Source of the DNA: Cyrtodaria siliqua
Taxonomy: Eukaryota > Mollusca > Bivalvia > Adapedonta > Hiatellidae
DNA: 64,000 bases
NCBI GenBank assembly: GCA_037043455.1
Contig: JAWPHD010010985.1
Span: 23,875-87,874, forward strand
Direction of reading: 5' to 3'
Part shown: positions 1 to 11,772 of the stretch, piece by piece
How the letters are laid out: each line of letters begins with the position of its first letter
How positions within the stretch are numbered: the stretch's first letter is position 1
Notes under the pieces: model-generated
The model's input: only the letters and a program-made list of their open reading frames with translations
Told to the model about the DNA's origin: nothing
The model's database searches: none
Position numbers and translations under genes: made by a program

Positions 1-1
1 C

Positions 2-308
2 GATGAATGCAGACATAATCCGTGTAAATATGGAAGTTGTTCTGATGGTATCAATAGATACACATGCGATTGTTTCCCCGGATACACTGGCAACACATGC
101 GATACTGATATGGACGAATGCATACACATCCCGTGTAAAGAAGGAAATTGTTCGGATGGAATTAACTCATACTCTTGCGATTGTTTCCCCGGATATACTG
201 GCGACACTTGCGATACCGATATTGACGAATGTCTGTTAAATGACATATGTGGTCGGAATGCAGGATGTCAAAATACATTAGGCAGCTTTCTGTGTGAAAT
301 AGAGACAG
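2..308 (+). CDS. Exon 1 (partial): cbEGF repeats
   Basis: Two full EGF repeats plus the first part of a third lie in one uninterrupted exon, open from the window edge. The first two repeats are close copies, sharing the DECxxxPCK...CSDGIN...CDCFPGYTG pattern, so they probably arose by a recent internal duplication. The D-x-D/N-E-C starts are the calcium-binding class. The exon ends GAGACAG|GTAATG in phase 1. Reading past the donor hits a stop after about 30 non-EGF residues, which supports splicing here. Confidence 0.85.
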
Positions 309-3300
309 GTAATGCATGTCTTAAATATTGTCTTGTCGTATCCTTAACTGTTCATTCGCTTGCTGATATTTCTTCGGTCAAGCGTGTACGTTCTTAACTT
401 TTTCATATTCATATATACCTGATTATCTCTTGTGTTATACTCATTTCTCTTATTACTGATGCCTTGTTTTGTAAGAGGATACGACTTGACGGGGATTTCT
501 TTATTTACACTGTCCCATTTGATTGAGATTTACATTGTCCCATTTGATTGAGATGACATAGGTTCGCACATTACTTTTGAATATGTGGAGGTATTGTGTA
601 ATTGTTGTCGTAACTGTTTTGTTTTGTTTTGGATGTCTACGATTAATTTAAACTATACTGTTGTATATTTCGTTCATCAACAACACTCCGTTCGAAATAA
701 TCTATGCATTATGTAGATATAATTTGAAATAAAACTCGATTTTATGTAAATCATATTTACAAATTATTCAAAGTATGTGTGACAATTAACTTCAGTTACT
801 TGTCCATTATGTTCGCTAAACATTACTTTAAATAGCTCGATTGACTGTTTATGCAAGTGATATCGTTCTTGATTGGTAGAGTTATTACTTTCGAGTCCAA
901 TAGTTGTGGACTATCACGGCCTGACTTCTATGGTGACATGATTTACAAACTTCGTAAGACCCTTGGTCATTATCTTTATTAAAACGTGTTAAAAGGTTTA
1001 TCAAAAGAGGTTATGACCCTATCATTTTGCTCGTTGGACTCCATGATTGCACCTTCTGAAATATTGAAAGGGAAGGATGGTGCTTAGTCTTTCGTCCCTC
1101 AGGTTTTGTGATCATACCCTAGATTATGTTTCTCTTTGGCTGCAACTGCTGTAGTGTCCAGAGTACAATTCTGGATACATCCTGAGGTGTTTCTAATTAT
1201 GTATTTTCTCATACATCGTTTACTAATGTCTCTGGATGTTGACTTTATTGTTATAGGTTTCTTTTTGATGGGATTACTTTTATTTACACAGTATTGTCCA
1301 TTTAGGCGCTGAAGAAATTATAATCTCGATGTTGTGTACACGTAACATTGATTTAAGCTAACCAGTAACCTGTCTTCACCATCTTTGTGCTGTGTCTTGT
1401 CCTTTTTATTGTATATTTAATTTCTTCGTTGTGGTACAGTGTGGACCTACAGTGCCATGAGTTTGAGTGCTCGGGCTTCTTAACGACAATTTTTCTCGAT
1501 TTTAAAAGAATGCTACTAAAAGAGGTGCTAGGGTGTGTGGGAGGTGTTGCACTATATAATACCTCTCATGAACAGATTCAATACGACGAGTCTGCTACTT
1601 TTTCTCTCTTGTTTGAGTTGTTTGCATTCTGGTGACCTCAATTTCAATAATTATTTATATCACCATATCTACTGACACTGTTTACAGCTTATTTTTCAAC
1701 ATTCTTTTACTTTGGTATTCAGATTGATATTTAACTTTATAAACAAAAATATTGCAAATGGCTACTGATAGACTTAACTCGTCACTCATAATAACATCAA
1801 TCCTGTTTTATGTTGAATTTGTTAAATACCAAATTTTAACACATGCATATCTACATTGTCTAGTGGTGGCCAAAAATTACGTAATCACGTATTTAAACAT
1901 CGGATAATTTACAATTTACCTTTTTTGTAGACGTTTTTTCTGTGACACTACAGCCGGAAAACCAAATACGCGGAGAAGATGTCGATCTCGTTGCCGATAA
2001 AATTGAAGCCATGATAACTAAAAGTATTACATGGTGCGGAGACGTGTCCGTCACGGTGGAGATTAAATCAGAAAAATGGTAACGTTTGTATCATTTTAGA
2101 TTACCTCTCTGAGTGCCATGCTTGTGGAGTAATGCGTCTTGCTTAGCTCAGTTTCTGCTTATACCTTCTAAGCCACAAGCATTCAAGTCAGTTCAATATC
2201 ATTTCCTTCATGCATGAGATTGTGAAATACAATCACATAAATAAATTTAGAACAACATTATTAGGAAGGCACAAAATTGACTAGCACAAAAATATCATTT
2301 ATTAAGTTGTTTGACACATTTTGGGCGCGGCTCCAAATAGCGGGCTGCCGGCAAACACATACATATATCAAGGCAGCCCTTAACATTTCTCACAAAAGAG
2401 GGCATGGCCTCCTAAGCATGATACCCTTAAAGAAGCCCCAATAGGCTTAAACAAAAGAGGGCGTTGTCCAAAAGCCTGATACCCTTAAAGAAGCCCCAAT
2501 AGGCTTAACCAAAAAAGGGCATCGCCCAACAGCCTTATACCTTTAGGGAAGCCCCAAAAGGCTTAAATAAAATGTTTTATTCAAAACTCTAATTATAAAG
2601 TAAAATATTTCTTCATTTAATCTCTTGAAAGTTATTTCTTTTCGAAAGTTTACAATAATGTTCACAACCGAACTAGGCATGATGCACCAACAATAAAGCA
2701 ACTGAAGGCTTAATATTTCATGCTGTAATCCCGACCCTGGGGAACACTGGTCAGTATTACATTGACATTTACTAATTATAAAATTGTTAATTATCATTAA
2801 ATTTGATTTCACGGAATTGAAGGATTCGCTGACGGCCGGAATGACGGCAGCGATCAAAATGAATAACATTATCATGACAATATACAGTATGGTCTTAACA
2901 AAGTTTAAATTGTTTTAAAGTGTTACAGTGTATTATAGTATGGCACAGTGTAGTATATTGCGTTACAGTATAGTATATTGTGTTACAGTTTAATATTTTG
3001 TGTCACATGTATTATAATATGTTGCAGAGTAGTACATTGTGTCACAGTGTCATAATATTTGTAACGGTGTGTTACAATGACATAGAGACTAGGAAACATC
3101 GACACGTCTTATTGAAGTAATTCTGGTTTTTCAAAGTCACTTCACTTTTTTTCCAGCGACGAATTGGAAATTAGCGCCCTATGTGACGGTCGACACCTGA
3201 GTCGGGACGAAATAGCAAGGATGGTGCCTACACTTTCCTTGATGCAGCTGATTGCAAACCTTAATTTGAACGGCAAGTCAGAAAAGAACACCATGACGAT

Positions 3301-5733
3301 AACGGTACAATTCGTTTGCGACATATGTGAAAGGGGGAATCAAGTATACATATATATATTGCACTAGAGAAAAAGTACTATGCCTGTAAAAAAGGAAATA
3401 TAGTCCCACAAATAATTATAAAATACAATGGAGCTCATGGCCAATGTTTATGGAAACTTGACCTACTAGGGCCGAGGTAGTACTTGAATGCCGGAACTAT
3501 CCATTTCCGACACCATGTTTATTTGAAAATGCCCAAAGGTTGACACCTTTGACAGAAGTATTGTTATAATTATTTGTAATGATATACCCTTTGATGATTT
3601 CCGATAACTTACATTGCATATTTTATAAATAACATATATATATTTTGAATCTGGTTTATATTGTGAAAAAACAAAGTCTGGTGGGCGGGACTTAACTATC
3701 GTCGATACAAAGGACTGCAGTCCAGTGGTTTCCATGTTTTTCAAGTACCAGCTACCAGGTTTGGAGTTTGCAAAAGATAAACCCACGGAAAAAAGTTCTT
3801 ATCTTACATTGATGTTTTGGAATTTAATAAACAGCTTTTCTAGAGATTTAGCAAAATTCTCGCAAGCTAATGTTTAATCCCATATGTTTGTTTTTATCTC
3901 AAAACAAAGTTAATACGTAGCATCAACTTTTTAATTATTAAAATATGTTGTTGGAACGTTAAGTCGCTTTATATGACAAACATGTATAAGCAAATATTGC
4001 AATTTTGTTTTGTTTTGCATGTCTTGACGTCTAATTAGTGATGTGATCTCGCGAGAGATGTTGACTGGAAATGTAATACCACATTGATTTGAGTGTTGCT
4101 ATAAACCCTGTTAGATATAAACGACAATCAATGCTAATGTAGAGCCTACATCGCAGAGAAGGCGCACTTAATAATAATGAAATCAAAGCTGTTAACAAAA
4201 AACAATTTCACCAATTTACGAAATAGCATAGAGGAATAAACAAAATGTCATTATTTTACTTAAATAAGGAAGAACACAATTATATAAGTTATTTATCATG
4301 GAACGTCTTAACGAGAATTTCTTCTAGAATGTCTGTACTGTAGTGCTGCAATAAATGACTTGACGAGCAGCACATTTAAACACACTCGACCTTTGAACAG
4401 TTTAATATATTCATTTCTGATATTATTATAAACAGGACATATCAAGGCCAAATGGAACTCGTCATCAGTATCGTCCTCAATATCGTTCGTGTTACATATT
4501 TAATATATCCCCTCATGCCGGTCTAGTTTTTCGACAGAATACTCCCAATTTATTGGTATATATATATAATATATTATATTTCTAATGTACCTGTATAGCT
4601 ATACAAAAACCGTGATCAAACTGAGCTTAACCACTTCAAACGCATATAATGTAAAGCAAAATTGATTTGTGTTTAGCATTTGTTTGTGTTTAGCATTTGT
4701 TTCTTCTCAACGCTGCGGATTCGAATCCCACTGGGAGCTCGACTTGTAAGTGAGGAAGTGTCGATTCTTACGGATGGCGGGAGGTGTACAGTACTGGTTC
4801 TACCCAGGAAAAGCGGGAGGTCTGCCTCCACCAAAAAAAAATCGACCGTCATATTTAACCTTACATGCATTGAAAATAACGTAATATACTAAAAAACAAA
4901 CAAACAAACAAATATTTAACCTTACATGCGTTGAAAATGACGTAATATACTATACAAACAAACAAACAAACAAAAGCAGGTGATTATTGTTTTCTTCATA
5001 CATATAGGCATGGCTTGAAGAGAACTGGATCCTTCTGACGGGGATTTTAATTGGTATTGCCGGGGTCTTAATTGGAGCAGTAGTGGCATTTCGAATTGTG
5101 CGTAGGTAAGGCATTTTTCTACATACGTTTTCACCGGACATTGTGTACGGTGAAATGTGGACATTCTTTTTTTGGAGTTTTGAAATAGTTCCATAATTTA
5201 ATGAAACCACCTAGCGCTGACTTTTACATGTTCACACTTCTTAATCGATAACAATTTTGTTTTTAATTACTGATATGTATTGGTGTGTAGGAATACTATA
5301 GTTTAAACCTTTTCACATTAACTTACATTGAAGCATTTATTTATTTTCTTCGAATATTCACTAATTACATGGTAATACAACTAAATGTTTTAAGTCGGTA
5401 CTTCTCAAAATGTTTCGTTGCGTTTCATAAACTTGTTTTTATTCTGTGTTATCCGTTTTAAGCTCTGGTTACTCGATGTCATTTTTTTGAGGTTTGGTTG
5501 GGTGAACATTGCAAACATGGTATTTGGCTGGTTCAATCTCTTTAACTAAACATACAAAAAATGTGTACCTATGTCGATTATACATGTTTTTTATATTTAA
5601 AACTAGTGCTCATAAACAACTTCATCTCGACAACGATCAACTGATGACGGATATTAAAAGAAACACAAGTACAAGACGAAGTAACAGAACGTCTGCAATG
5701 GCGGCGCATAATCCAGTGTATACGCATGCGTGA
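2..5733 (+). CDS. EGF-repeat type I transmembrane receptor, 3' part of gene (5 exons)
   Basis: Joining 2-308, 1931-2078, 3157-3304, 5008-5105 and 5607-5733 gives 275 residues in one open frame. Every intron is GT-AG and all four junction phases agree (1, 2, 0, 2). Domains in order: two complete calcium-binding EGF repeats (starting DEC and MDEC, six Cys each, CDCFPGYTG core) and a third starting IDEC that stops after four Cys at about residue 102. A membrane-proximal domain (103-201) follows. Then comes a hydrophobic helix at about 208-229 with two GxxxG spacings, and a basic 42-residue cytoplasmic tail ending NPVYTHA. NPxY motifs bind PTB or clathrin-adaptor proteins, which suggests an endocytic or signalling receptor (inference). 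The start and signal peptide lie upstream of the window. The ligand and family name are unknown to me; Notch/Jagged-like or LDLR-related EGF receptors are only loose analogies. Confidence 0.85.
309..1930 (+). other. Intron 1 of the EGF receptor gene
   Basis: The borders are GTAATG and TTTTTTGTAG. It is AT-rich, with a short direct repeat near 520-550 (CATTTGATTGAGAT twice). It also contains a dispersed-repeat fragment at about 1545-1640, which recurs at about 32940-33045. A piece at about 985-1040 recurs inverted at about 7140-7200. No exon is evident. Confidence 0.7.
1545..1640 (+). repeat. Dispersed repeat F, copy 1
   Basis: It shares the block CTCATGAACAGAxTCAATA, then GAGTCTGCTACTTT and TTCTCTxxTTG, with about 32940-33045. 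I recall this block as a common bivalve repeat tail (memory, not searched). The class is unknown. Confidence 0.5.
1931..2078 (+). CDS. Exon 2: membrane-proximal domain, first half
   Basis: It is 148 nt, entering in phase 1 and leaving in phase 2 (AAATG|GTAACG). It starts DVFSVTLQPENQ and contains a predicted strand, a charged helix (about EDVDLVADKIEAMITKSI) and a second strand with a Cys between them. This beta-alpha-beta order recalls SEA/ferredoxin-like stalk domains, but I see no GSxxx autocleavage site. If the donor is ignored, a stop follows at once (TGG TAA). Confidence 0.8.
2391..2566 (+). repeat. About 60-bp tandem repeat, 3 units
   Basis: The units begin CAAAAGAGGGC near 2392, 2452 and 2510, and each contains CCTTAAAGAAGCCCC and ATAGGCTTAA. 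The last unit has diverged. Confidence 0.75.
2918..3090 (+). repeat. Degenerate short tandem repeat
   Basis: Repeated GTGTTACAGT / GTGTCACAGT blocks alternate with AT-rich TATTATAGTATG-like blocks at roughly 28-bp spacing. Confidence 0.5.
3157..3304 (+). CDS. Exon 3: membrane-proximal domain, second half
   Basis: It is 148 nt, preceded by a strong acceptor (TTTTTTTCCAG), and ends ATAACG|GTACAA in phase 0. The split codon from exon 2 makes a Cys. The protein reads DELEISALCDGRHLSRDE and continues into a leucine-rich helix with LMQLIANLNL, then a strand NTMTIT. Two Cys here plus the one in exon 2 could form disulfides. It leads directly into the pre-transmembrane segment of exon 4 in frame. 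Confidence 0.8.
3305..5007 (+). other. Intron 3, containing a SINE
   Basis: The borders are GTACAA and ACATATAG. It is AT-rich, with a 5'-truncated tRNA-headed SINE at about 4711-4972. Otherwise there is no recognisable structure apart from a TA-rich tract near 4558-4580. Confidence 0.65.
4711..4972 (+). mobile_element. SINE family A, copy 1 (5'-truncated, tail duplicated)
   Basis: It begins inside the tRNA-derived head at the B box (GGATTCGAATCCC). It continues with CGACTTGTAAGTGAGGAAG, TGGCGGGAGGTGTACAGT and GGTTCTACCCAGGAAAA, the same body as at 52655, 53391 and 59218. The 3' tail (ATTTAACCTTACATGC and GAAAATxACGTAATATAC, then CAAA repeats) is present twice, about 62 bp apart. This points to a tail duplication. 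Confidence 0.8.
5008..5105 (+). CDS. Exon 4: transmembrane helix
   Basis: It is 98 nt between CATATAG and CGTAG|GTAAGG. It encodes AWLEENW, then about 22 hydrophobic residues rich in I, L, G and V, with GILIG and GVLIG spacing, and then FRIVR as a basic stop-transfer. It leaves in phase 2. A transmembrane segment arising exactly at this place, with matching phases on both sides, is the best support for the whole gene model. Confidence 0.88.
5607..5733 (+). CDS. Exon 5: cytoplasmic tail with NPVY
   Basis: It is preceded by TTTAAAACTAG and enters in phase 2, making Ser at the split codon. It encodes a hydrophilic tail (HKQLHLDNDQ...DIKRNTSTRRSNRTS) ending AAHNPVYTHA and TGA at 5731-5733. The intron before it (5106-5606) is about 500 bp and has no other content I recognise. 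Confidence 0.82.
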
Positions 5734-5931
5734 AACTGGTTCCGGTATATAGTGTTATGCAAGGATACACCAGTGAAAAATGTATTGAAACGCCTTTCTG
5801 ATTGTTTGAGATTGAATACCGTGAACATTCAGTTACGCCATTAAATTCCATCAACTGTAGCTGCATTATGTGAATGCTGTGCCTAATGTTAACTTTAGCA
5901 TCTGCTTTAAGCGAAACGTGATGCAACACTC

Positions 5932-5937
5932 AATAAA
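5932..5937 (+). promoter_or_regulatory. Possible polyadenylation signal
   Basis: An AATAAA lies about 200 nt after the receptor stop codon, a plausible 3' UTR length. AT-rich DNA makes chance matches common. Confidence 0.35.
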
Positions 5938-7783
5938 CGTATGTAAACAAATTGAACAAGAAATGTAGAACTCAGAGGACATAGTCCGCCAAAAATACGC
6001 ATACAAAACCAAATAACAATTACAAGGAAAACATTTATTTTTTATTTTTGCCACTGGCCGTTCCAAGTTGCCACTGGCCGTTCCGAGTTGCCACTGGCTG
6101 TTCCAAGAGGTTACCCCTATTGTGAGCCACCTTATTGTCAACCAGTGTTTGTTTGTGATGTTTTATTTTGTAATTGTTGTAAGTGTGTTTTTATGACTAT
6201 GTGCTGTGGTTGTTGCTCTTCCAATTAGACACTTCATTTACTTTGTTAAATATAGGTTTATTATTCAAAATGCCATAACAATATAGGAAAGGATAACTCT
6301 GTAAAAATGTAATAGTTAAAGCGTCATGCCAAAATGCAGTCGTATGTAGAAATTTAATAATAATTGTGTTATTATTGTATTTGTACCATGTTTAAACGCT
6401 TTCTTTTGCCTCTCCAGTTTTATACTCGTTTGATGATATGTCAAAGGTGTCGTGAGCATAGGGTTAATATTGCGAACATAATTCTGAGATATGCTAGGGT
6501 ATTCGTGGATATGGTTTATCGGTTACAAACCGTGCATAATGCGGCTTCTGGTGCATTTTAAATATTAATTTAAATGTATCAATTTGTTATGAATTGAATT
6601 ATTGAAACATCGTTTGATCAATGCTGCACACATACTAAAAGTAGATATAAAAGTAGAACAGGAAATGTAGCATTCTAGGGCTACTTTTAACCAAGAACAC
6701 CCATGGAAACAAACAATAATTAAATAAAAGACAAGAGGGGTTAAACCAGGTTCTAGGGTGCACCAAACTGCACTTTTACCCTATTGTCATCCCAGTAAAA
6801 CGCTTCTATGTGATGCCATGCTATATCCCCTAACAAACTATGCAGCATTAATAGGCAATATAACAAAAAGATGATCATGTATATATGAATATCAAACCAA
6901 AAGCCTAGAAAGCCAAAAAGCAAGTACTCGGTGACTTGGCAGAAGCCAGAGCACCACGATAATTATCCATTATGGGCACGACAAGACAAGATTGGAGACA
7001 AACATCAAACGTTACCGCCCTCCCGGATTAAGGTAGACCTCATAATAGGGTCCACAAACTGTCTGGTCATTGCACAATCAAAGAGAAAAGCATAGTGGCG
7101 AACTATAAATGGGTAAAACCATGTCAATGGGTAAAACCATGTCACTTGCAGTGCTTTTCAAAATGATAGGGTCATAACCTCTTTTGATGAGCTTTTTAAG
7201 TCTGATTTAATAAAGATTGTATGAACGTGTTCATGACAAGTATCTTACACGAACTTGGTAAATTACGTAAGTCAAGTTGTGACAGTCCTTGTGGAAGAAA
7301 AGTTCTCAAATTACGTTTATATTTGATATTTTAATAACAAAAAATAAAGGTTTTTCGAAGTTATGGTAACGGTAGTACTGATGAAGAAGTGTTTTAGTTA
7401 TACAAAGGTTACGAATATTAAAGTCCTCGACTACAAGCTCTAGAAAAACGAATAGAGTGAGAAATATACACCCCATAAGATGTTTCTTTGGGAACATGCC
7501 CGTCTAAATAGAGATACTTAACAATATCGAAATTAAAATCATCTCTTGTCATAAATTGTGCTTATTATTTCTCCATTTTCAATTATGCAAATCGAGAACA
7601 TTCGCAACATCTTGTACACTGCTTCGTAGCATTAATCGAAGGTTTCCATATTGGTAACGTCATCGCGCCTTACATTCCTGCCAAAACAAATTTCCATTCA
7701 AAATCAAAGTTATCATCCAAATTTTGCAATGTCAATCAGCCGATTTCTCCATCTATAGTTATGCCCCATATTGCTTTGCAAAT
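5938..7783. other. AT-rich spacer, no gene seen
   Basis: It contains three tandem copies of a 20-bp unit at 6048-6107 (TTGCCACTGGCCGTTCCAAG). It also has an inverted match (about 7140-7200) to intron 1 of the receptor gene. No coding signal rises above background. Confidence 0.5.
6048..6107 (+). repeat. 20-bp tandem repeat x3
   Basis: Three successive copies of TTGCCACTGGCCGTTCCAAG, with single-base differences. Confidence 0.85.
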
Positions 7784-8305
7784 GTCGGTCTGTCTGTCGG
7801 TCGGTCAGTCCATTCCGAAATCTTCTTGTCTTTGCGAGAACTCAAGAACGGCTGGCACTACAAACTCGAAACTTGGCAGGAATGTTTGTGTCATGGTCTA
7901 GTTGTGCACCTCCCCTTTTTGGTAGATTCGCATAAGAAATGTGGTTGCCATGGTAACAAAACATATAAAAAAAAATGTCGGTCGGTCGGTACATCCCAAA
8001 ATCTTCTTGTCTTTGCGATAACTGAAGAACGGCTGGCACTACACACTCGAAACTAGGCAGGAATGTTTGTGTTATGGTCTAGTTGTGCACCTTCCCTTTT
8101 GGGTAGATTCGCATAAGAAATGTGGTTTTAACAAAACTTGTAACAGACCACCAAAAAAACGCCTGTCTTCGCGATAACCCAAGAACAGCTGCCACTACAA
8201 ACCCAAAACTCGGCAGGACTGTTTGTCTCGTTGTGTAGTTGCGCACCTCCCCTTTTGGGTAGATTCGCTTAAGAAATGTGGTTGTAACAAAACTTGTAAA
8301 AAAAG
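7784..8305 (+). repeat. About 160-180-bp tandem repeat (repeat G), 3 units
   Basis: Units start with GGTCGGTCGG-type sequence, followed by ATCTTCTTGTCTTTGCGA, AAGAACGGCTGGCACTACA, GGCAGGAATGTTTGTGT and GTGCACCTCCCCTTTTGG. The GGCAGGA block recurs near 7877, 8058 and 8214. A tail to about 8580 ends CTCTTGGGCCTCTTG, a motif I associate with bivalve interspersed repeats. Confidence 0.75.
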
Positions 8306-8884
8306 AATCACTAAAAATTGCTTGTTATTTTTTAAAACTATTTTTTTTCATAGGAAACCTTGGGTTATAGGTTCAATTTTTTTAAATATTTTTATTTTAT
8401 TTAAATTTTGTTTTATTTTAATTCTTTTATTTTTATTTATTTATTTCTTTTGTTTTCCCTTTGTTGGATCAGTTTTACATAGAGTTAAGTCTACCAAGTT
8501 TGTTCAAATAGTGAACCTGGGGTCAAATTTGGACCGCGCCAGTAGAACGATACAGACCCTCTTGGGCCTCTTGTTTTTAATATACAAGTATGTTGTGATG
8601 TTTCTATATTTAAACCTAAATAACAATACTGATTTAAAATTATTTTTTAAATTACCTCCCTTTATTGAATGAATATTAAGATTAAATTTGATTCTAATTA
8701 AAAAAAATACATTTATGATTTATTTTCACTCTTTTAACGCAAACTATTGAATAATTTTGACATATGGGATACATTATTTTGATGAAGAATATGCAAATTA
8801 AGCAACCCATGTGAAAGCTAAAGGTAAAATACCTACATATATATATGTATAAGGAAGAATAACCGCCAATGATACACTATGTAT
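8306..8884. other. AT-rich repeat tail and spacer
   Basis: It begins with T-rich sequence continuing repeat G to about 8580, then low-complexity AT spacer. An apparent open stretch here has the composition of T-rich repeat DNA and is not called as a gene. Confidence 0.5.
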
Positions 8885-9003
8885 ATGTGGAAACTCACTA
8901 AAAATTGCTTGGCTTCCATAACTCAAAAACAGCCATAACTTAAAAACAGCTGGCAAACAAAACTTGGCAGTAATGTTTGTGTCATGGTTGTTGAAGTGGG
9001 GCA
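8885..9003 (+). repeat. Partial copy of repeat G
   Basis: It matches the AACAGCTGGC and CTTGGCAGTAATGTTTGTGTCATGG part of the array at 7784, separated from it by about 580 bp. Confidence 0.6.
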
Positions 9004-9244
9004 TATATGTTTTACAAACATCTCGTGTTTATTTACATGAAAGCAGTGATAAAACCTTCATATGCATTGTAAAAAACAAACATCCAACGCAAGGTATACA
9101 ACAACACGAGTGGGTAGCTGCCATATTGTTTACATAGCAACAGCAAAGCAACTGTGCACTATTGTCTGTGCCGTTGCCTTCCGGCTAACAATATGTCAAC
9201 ATTTTGAACACACCGAAGCGCCGTGATACACACGGGGCTGGAAC

Positions 9245-9411
9245 CCAAAGAATGATGGGTTGGCCGAGCGTTCACGATTGAATCTAGAAAAGCCTCGGTA
9301 TCAGAAATGAGTTTTCCCATCAGACTTGCCTCCGCCGGGGAGCGAACTCACGTGATGTAGAGGTCTGTAGCTCTAAAGTTCAATGCCTTATCATCTGAGC
9401 TACCGAGGGCG
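9245..9411 (-). mobile_element. tRNA-derived SINE (family D)
   Basis: On the minus strand it starts CGCCCTCGGTAGCTCAGATG. This is a pol III A-box-like start, followed about 60 nt on by a B-box-like GAGTTCGCTCCCC. The acceptor ends do not pair (GCCCTCG against GGAGGC), so it is not a working tRNA. The 3' limit is uncertain. Confidence 0.55.
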
Positions 9412-10760
9412 ACAGTATACTAGTATGAGAAACACGTGTGTCAATAATGTTTCATCCTAATATCATGCAGGACATCACACGAAACTATAATTAACAATAA
9501 GCACGAAACAGAGATCTCAGTAACAAAAGTTTATTTTAAATTTCCTTTACAACTTGATTACTAATTAACAATCTACTAACTAATTAAGATAATGTTTAAC
9601 ACAGGTTACACATTTAGTATACATTACATGTTTGTTACAATGAAAATATTCAGATTTTCCATGCTCATCGAGTGACACGTGCGTGAAAACCCTATTTTTC
9701 ACGTGTAGTGAATTTGTTCGTCTTCTATATAATTAAAGTAGCTATCCCGCCAACAACAGTCAAAATTTACAACATATGTACACCGTTTTAAATCTACTGA
9801 CGACGAGGTAGATATGTAACTTGTACATTTTTAGAATCCAGACCAGATCTATATAAACGGCTTTACTCAGCCAGGCGAAACCCCAAAACTGGTGCATTGA
9901 ATTAAGTGTTACCAACTCATTTTACGCATATTCAATTACGGGTATTTTAAGAACCCATGAAAATCCTATACTTTTAATCATCACATATACATAATTATAT
10001 GACCTGAGGACAGAGTTCAGATAAACGGTTTTGTAGTGTAATCTTGCCGTTATTTGGCGGGTTAGTTTCTTTAACAAGTCTGAATGTATTTTTTATTATC
10101 TACAAACTTGCCTACTTGTGGTACACATTACAACGTAAAGTCCATTGTTAAAAATGTGAAAAACAGCAACGACAACAAACATTTGTTTTAATGTTGGAAT
10201 TAAACGTAAATGTATAGAAACGCAATGTTTTTACCAAGACAATTATTGTAATTGGAAATCGAAACATAGCTTACCAATTTATAATGTCAAAATTTAACAT
10301 GCACTCCGGTTACAGTTTTACCCGTTAATTTCGGCATTTTGATTTAGCCCTTATGTAATACGCTATCCAACGTCCATACGTTAGAGATTGCGAAAATTGC
10401 AAAAACGTGTTATTATTCAGCAGTGATTAATTTATTGTTTTGTCATGACAATGCAACTTTTCATTGCTAAACTATTATTGCTAACATATTAATATTTTAT
10501 TAAACTACTATTTCCAAGTGTTTCATTGTGATAATAAATAATGTGATTAGGTGAGATATGGGCTATAGTTAACAACTGCGAAAACGAAGTCTACGAACAT
10601 AACCTTATTAAGCTTACATATGCTACAACGATACTAGACAATAGGAATAGCTCAAGAGACTTCGCTCACAAAATGATAGCTCAAGAGATTGATAGACAAA
10701 TAGGTCATAGTAATTTACATACGTGAACGATATAAATATTTGGTCTCTAAAATACATGTA
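9412..10760. other. AT-rich spacer, nothing recognised
   Basis: No repeat unit, splice-consistent exon or RNA gene was seen on either strand. Confidence 0.4.
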
Positions 10761-10985
10761 TAGTTGAATTGGGTTTTATGGAGCAACAAACCAAAAACGT
10801 TTATACGGTACAACAAGAATGAACGTTCCAGGCCCACTCTCAATTTACATCGCGATAAAACTATGCAGAATGGGCCAAGAACCTTCTCACCTTCTCATCT
10901 GCAGAACTGCAGAGTTGCTGCAAATTCTGTTGTAAATTCATTTTTCGCTGGAGCCACGATTATTCTTTTCTGCCACCATATTAGC
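10761..10985 (+). repeat. Dispersed repeat E, copy 1
   Basis: It starts TTGAATTGGGTTTTA and includes GAATGGGCCAAGAACCTTCT and CTGCAGAGTTGCTGCA. The same order appears at 22491 (start only), and on the minus strand at 24966-24845 and 62371-62170. The TTGAAT-repeat end and lack of TIRs suggest a SINE-like or retro-derived element; the class is unproven. Confidence 0.65.
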
Positions 10986-11772
10986 CTGAAACAATACATG
11001 GATGATGCAAACCTTTAATGAACATGACAAAAATGGCAAAATGAACATGAATTCATTGAAGCTTTACCCCTCTGCCTATAGATAAGCAGTGGTCATATTC
11101 GTGTCCGGGAACCATGCATAATGTTCTTCATTAAATGTCGGTGTACAGTTTTACAATTGCATAACATAACAATATTCCCATCTAATATTCCTAAAACAAA
11201 TACAGAATGATAAAGGTGTCTTATGTACGTATGACGTCAGCAATGGAGAACAACGAATGATTTAAGCTGTTGTATGCTTCCTCTTTAGAGGTATTGTTAA
11301 ACTCATTCTGGTTGGTGTGGACCAACCCAGTGATCGATACTATATTTGGTGACATCATTTTAAAAGGGCTGCTCAATTCGAGGAATCGAATACAACTGTT
11401 TACACAAAGAAAAACAATAATACATGTACCGTATTATTTTTAATTAACACACACGGTGTTGCATTCAGTAATAGCGTTCGTTAAAACTAAAACTAAAAAC
11501 GATAGGTTTAATTTGAAAAACACTGACACAATATGTTGTAGCAGGATGGCCACAGTCTGTGCAGTAGGGTGACCACAAAACTCATGTAATTTATCACCCT
11601 CACTACAATAAAAGGAATTTTGTCTATAATCGACACATTCCAGTAGACTGTAGTCTATTATATCAAATGTAACACATAGCTATACTTGCGCCGGAGCAGT
11701 ATTAATAAACACCGAGTGAAAACATAATCTGATCTGATTAAGTATACATCAGCTACACTGGTAAGAATTCAA
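10986..11772. other. Spacer, nothing recognised
   Basis: Mixed AT-rich sequence without a coding or repeat pattern that I can support. Confidence 0.4.

Larger units (their letters stand above)
2079..3156 (+). other. Intron 2 with two tandem arrays
   Basis: The borders are GTAACG and TTTTTTTCCAG. It holds about three copies of a roughly 60-bp unit at 2391-2566 (core AAGAAGCCCCAATAGGCTTAA). It also holds a degenerate array of about 28 bp at about 2918-3090 built on GTGTTACAGT followed by TATTATAGTATG-like sequence. No exon is seen in it. Confidence 0.7.

Noticed and set aside
8223..8672. Plus-strand frame of 149 codons
   Set aside because: Starts inside tandem repeat G and continues through T-rich sequence giving Phe/Leu/Ile runs; looks like composition only.
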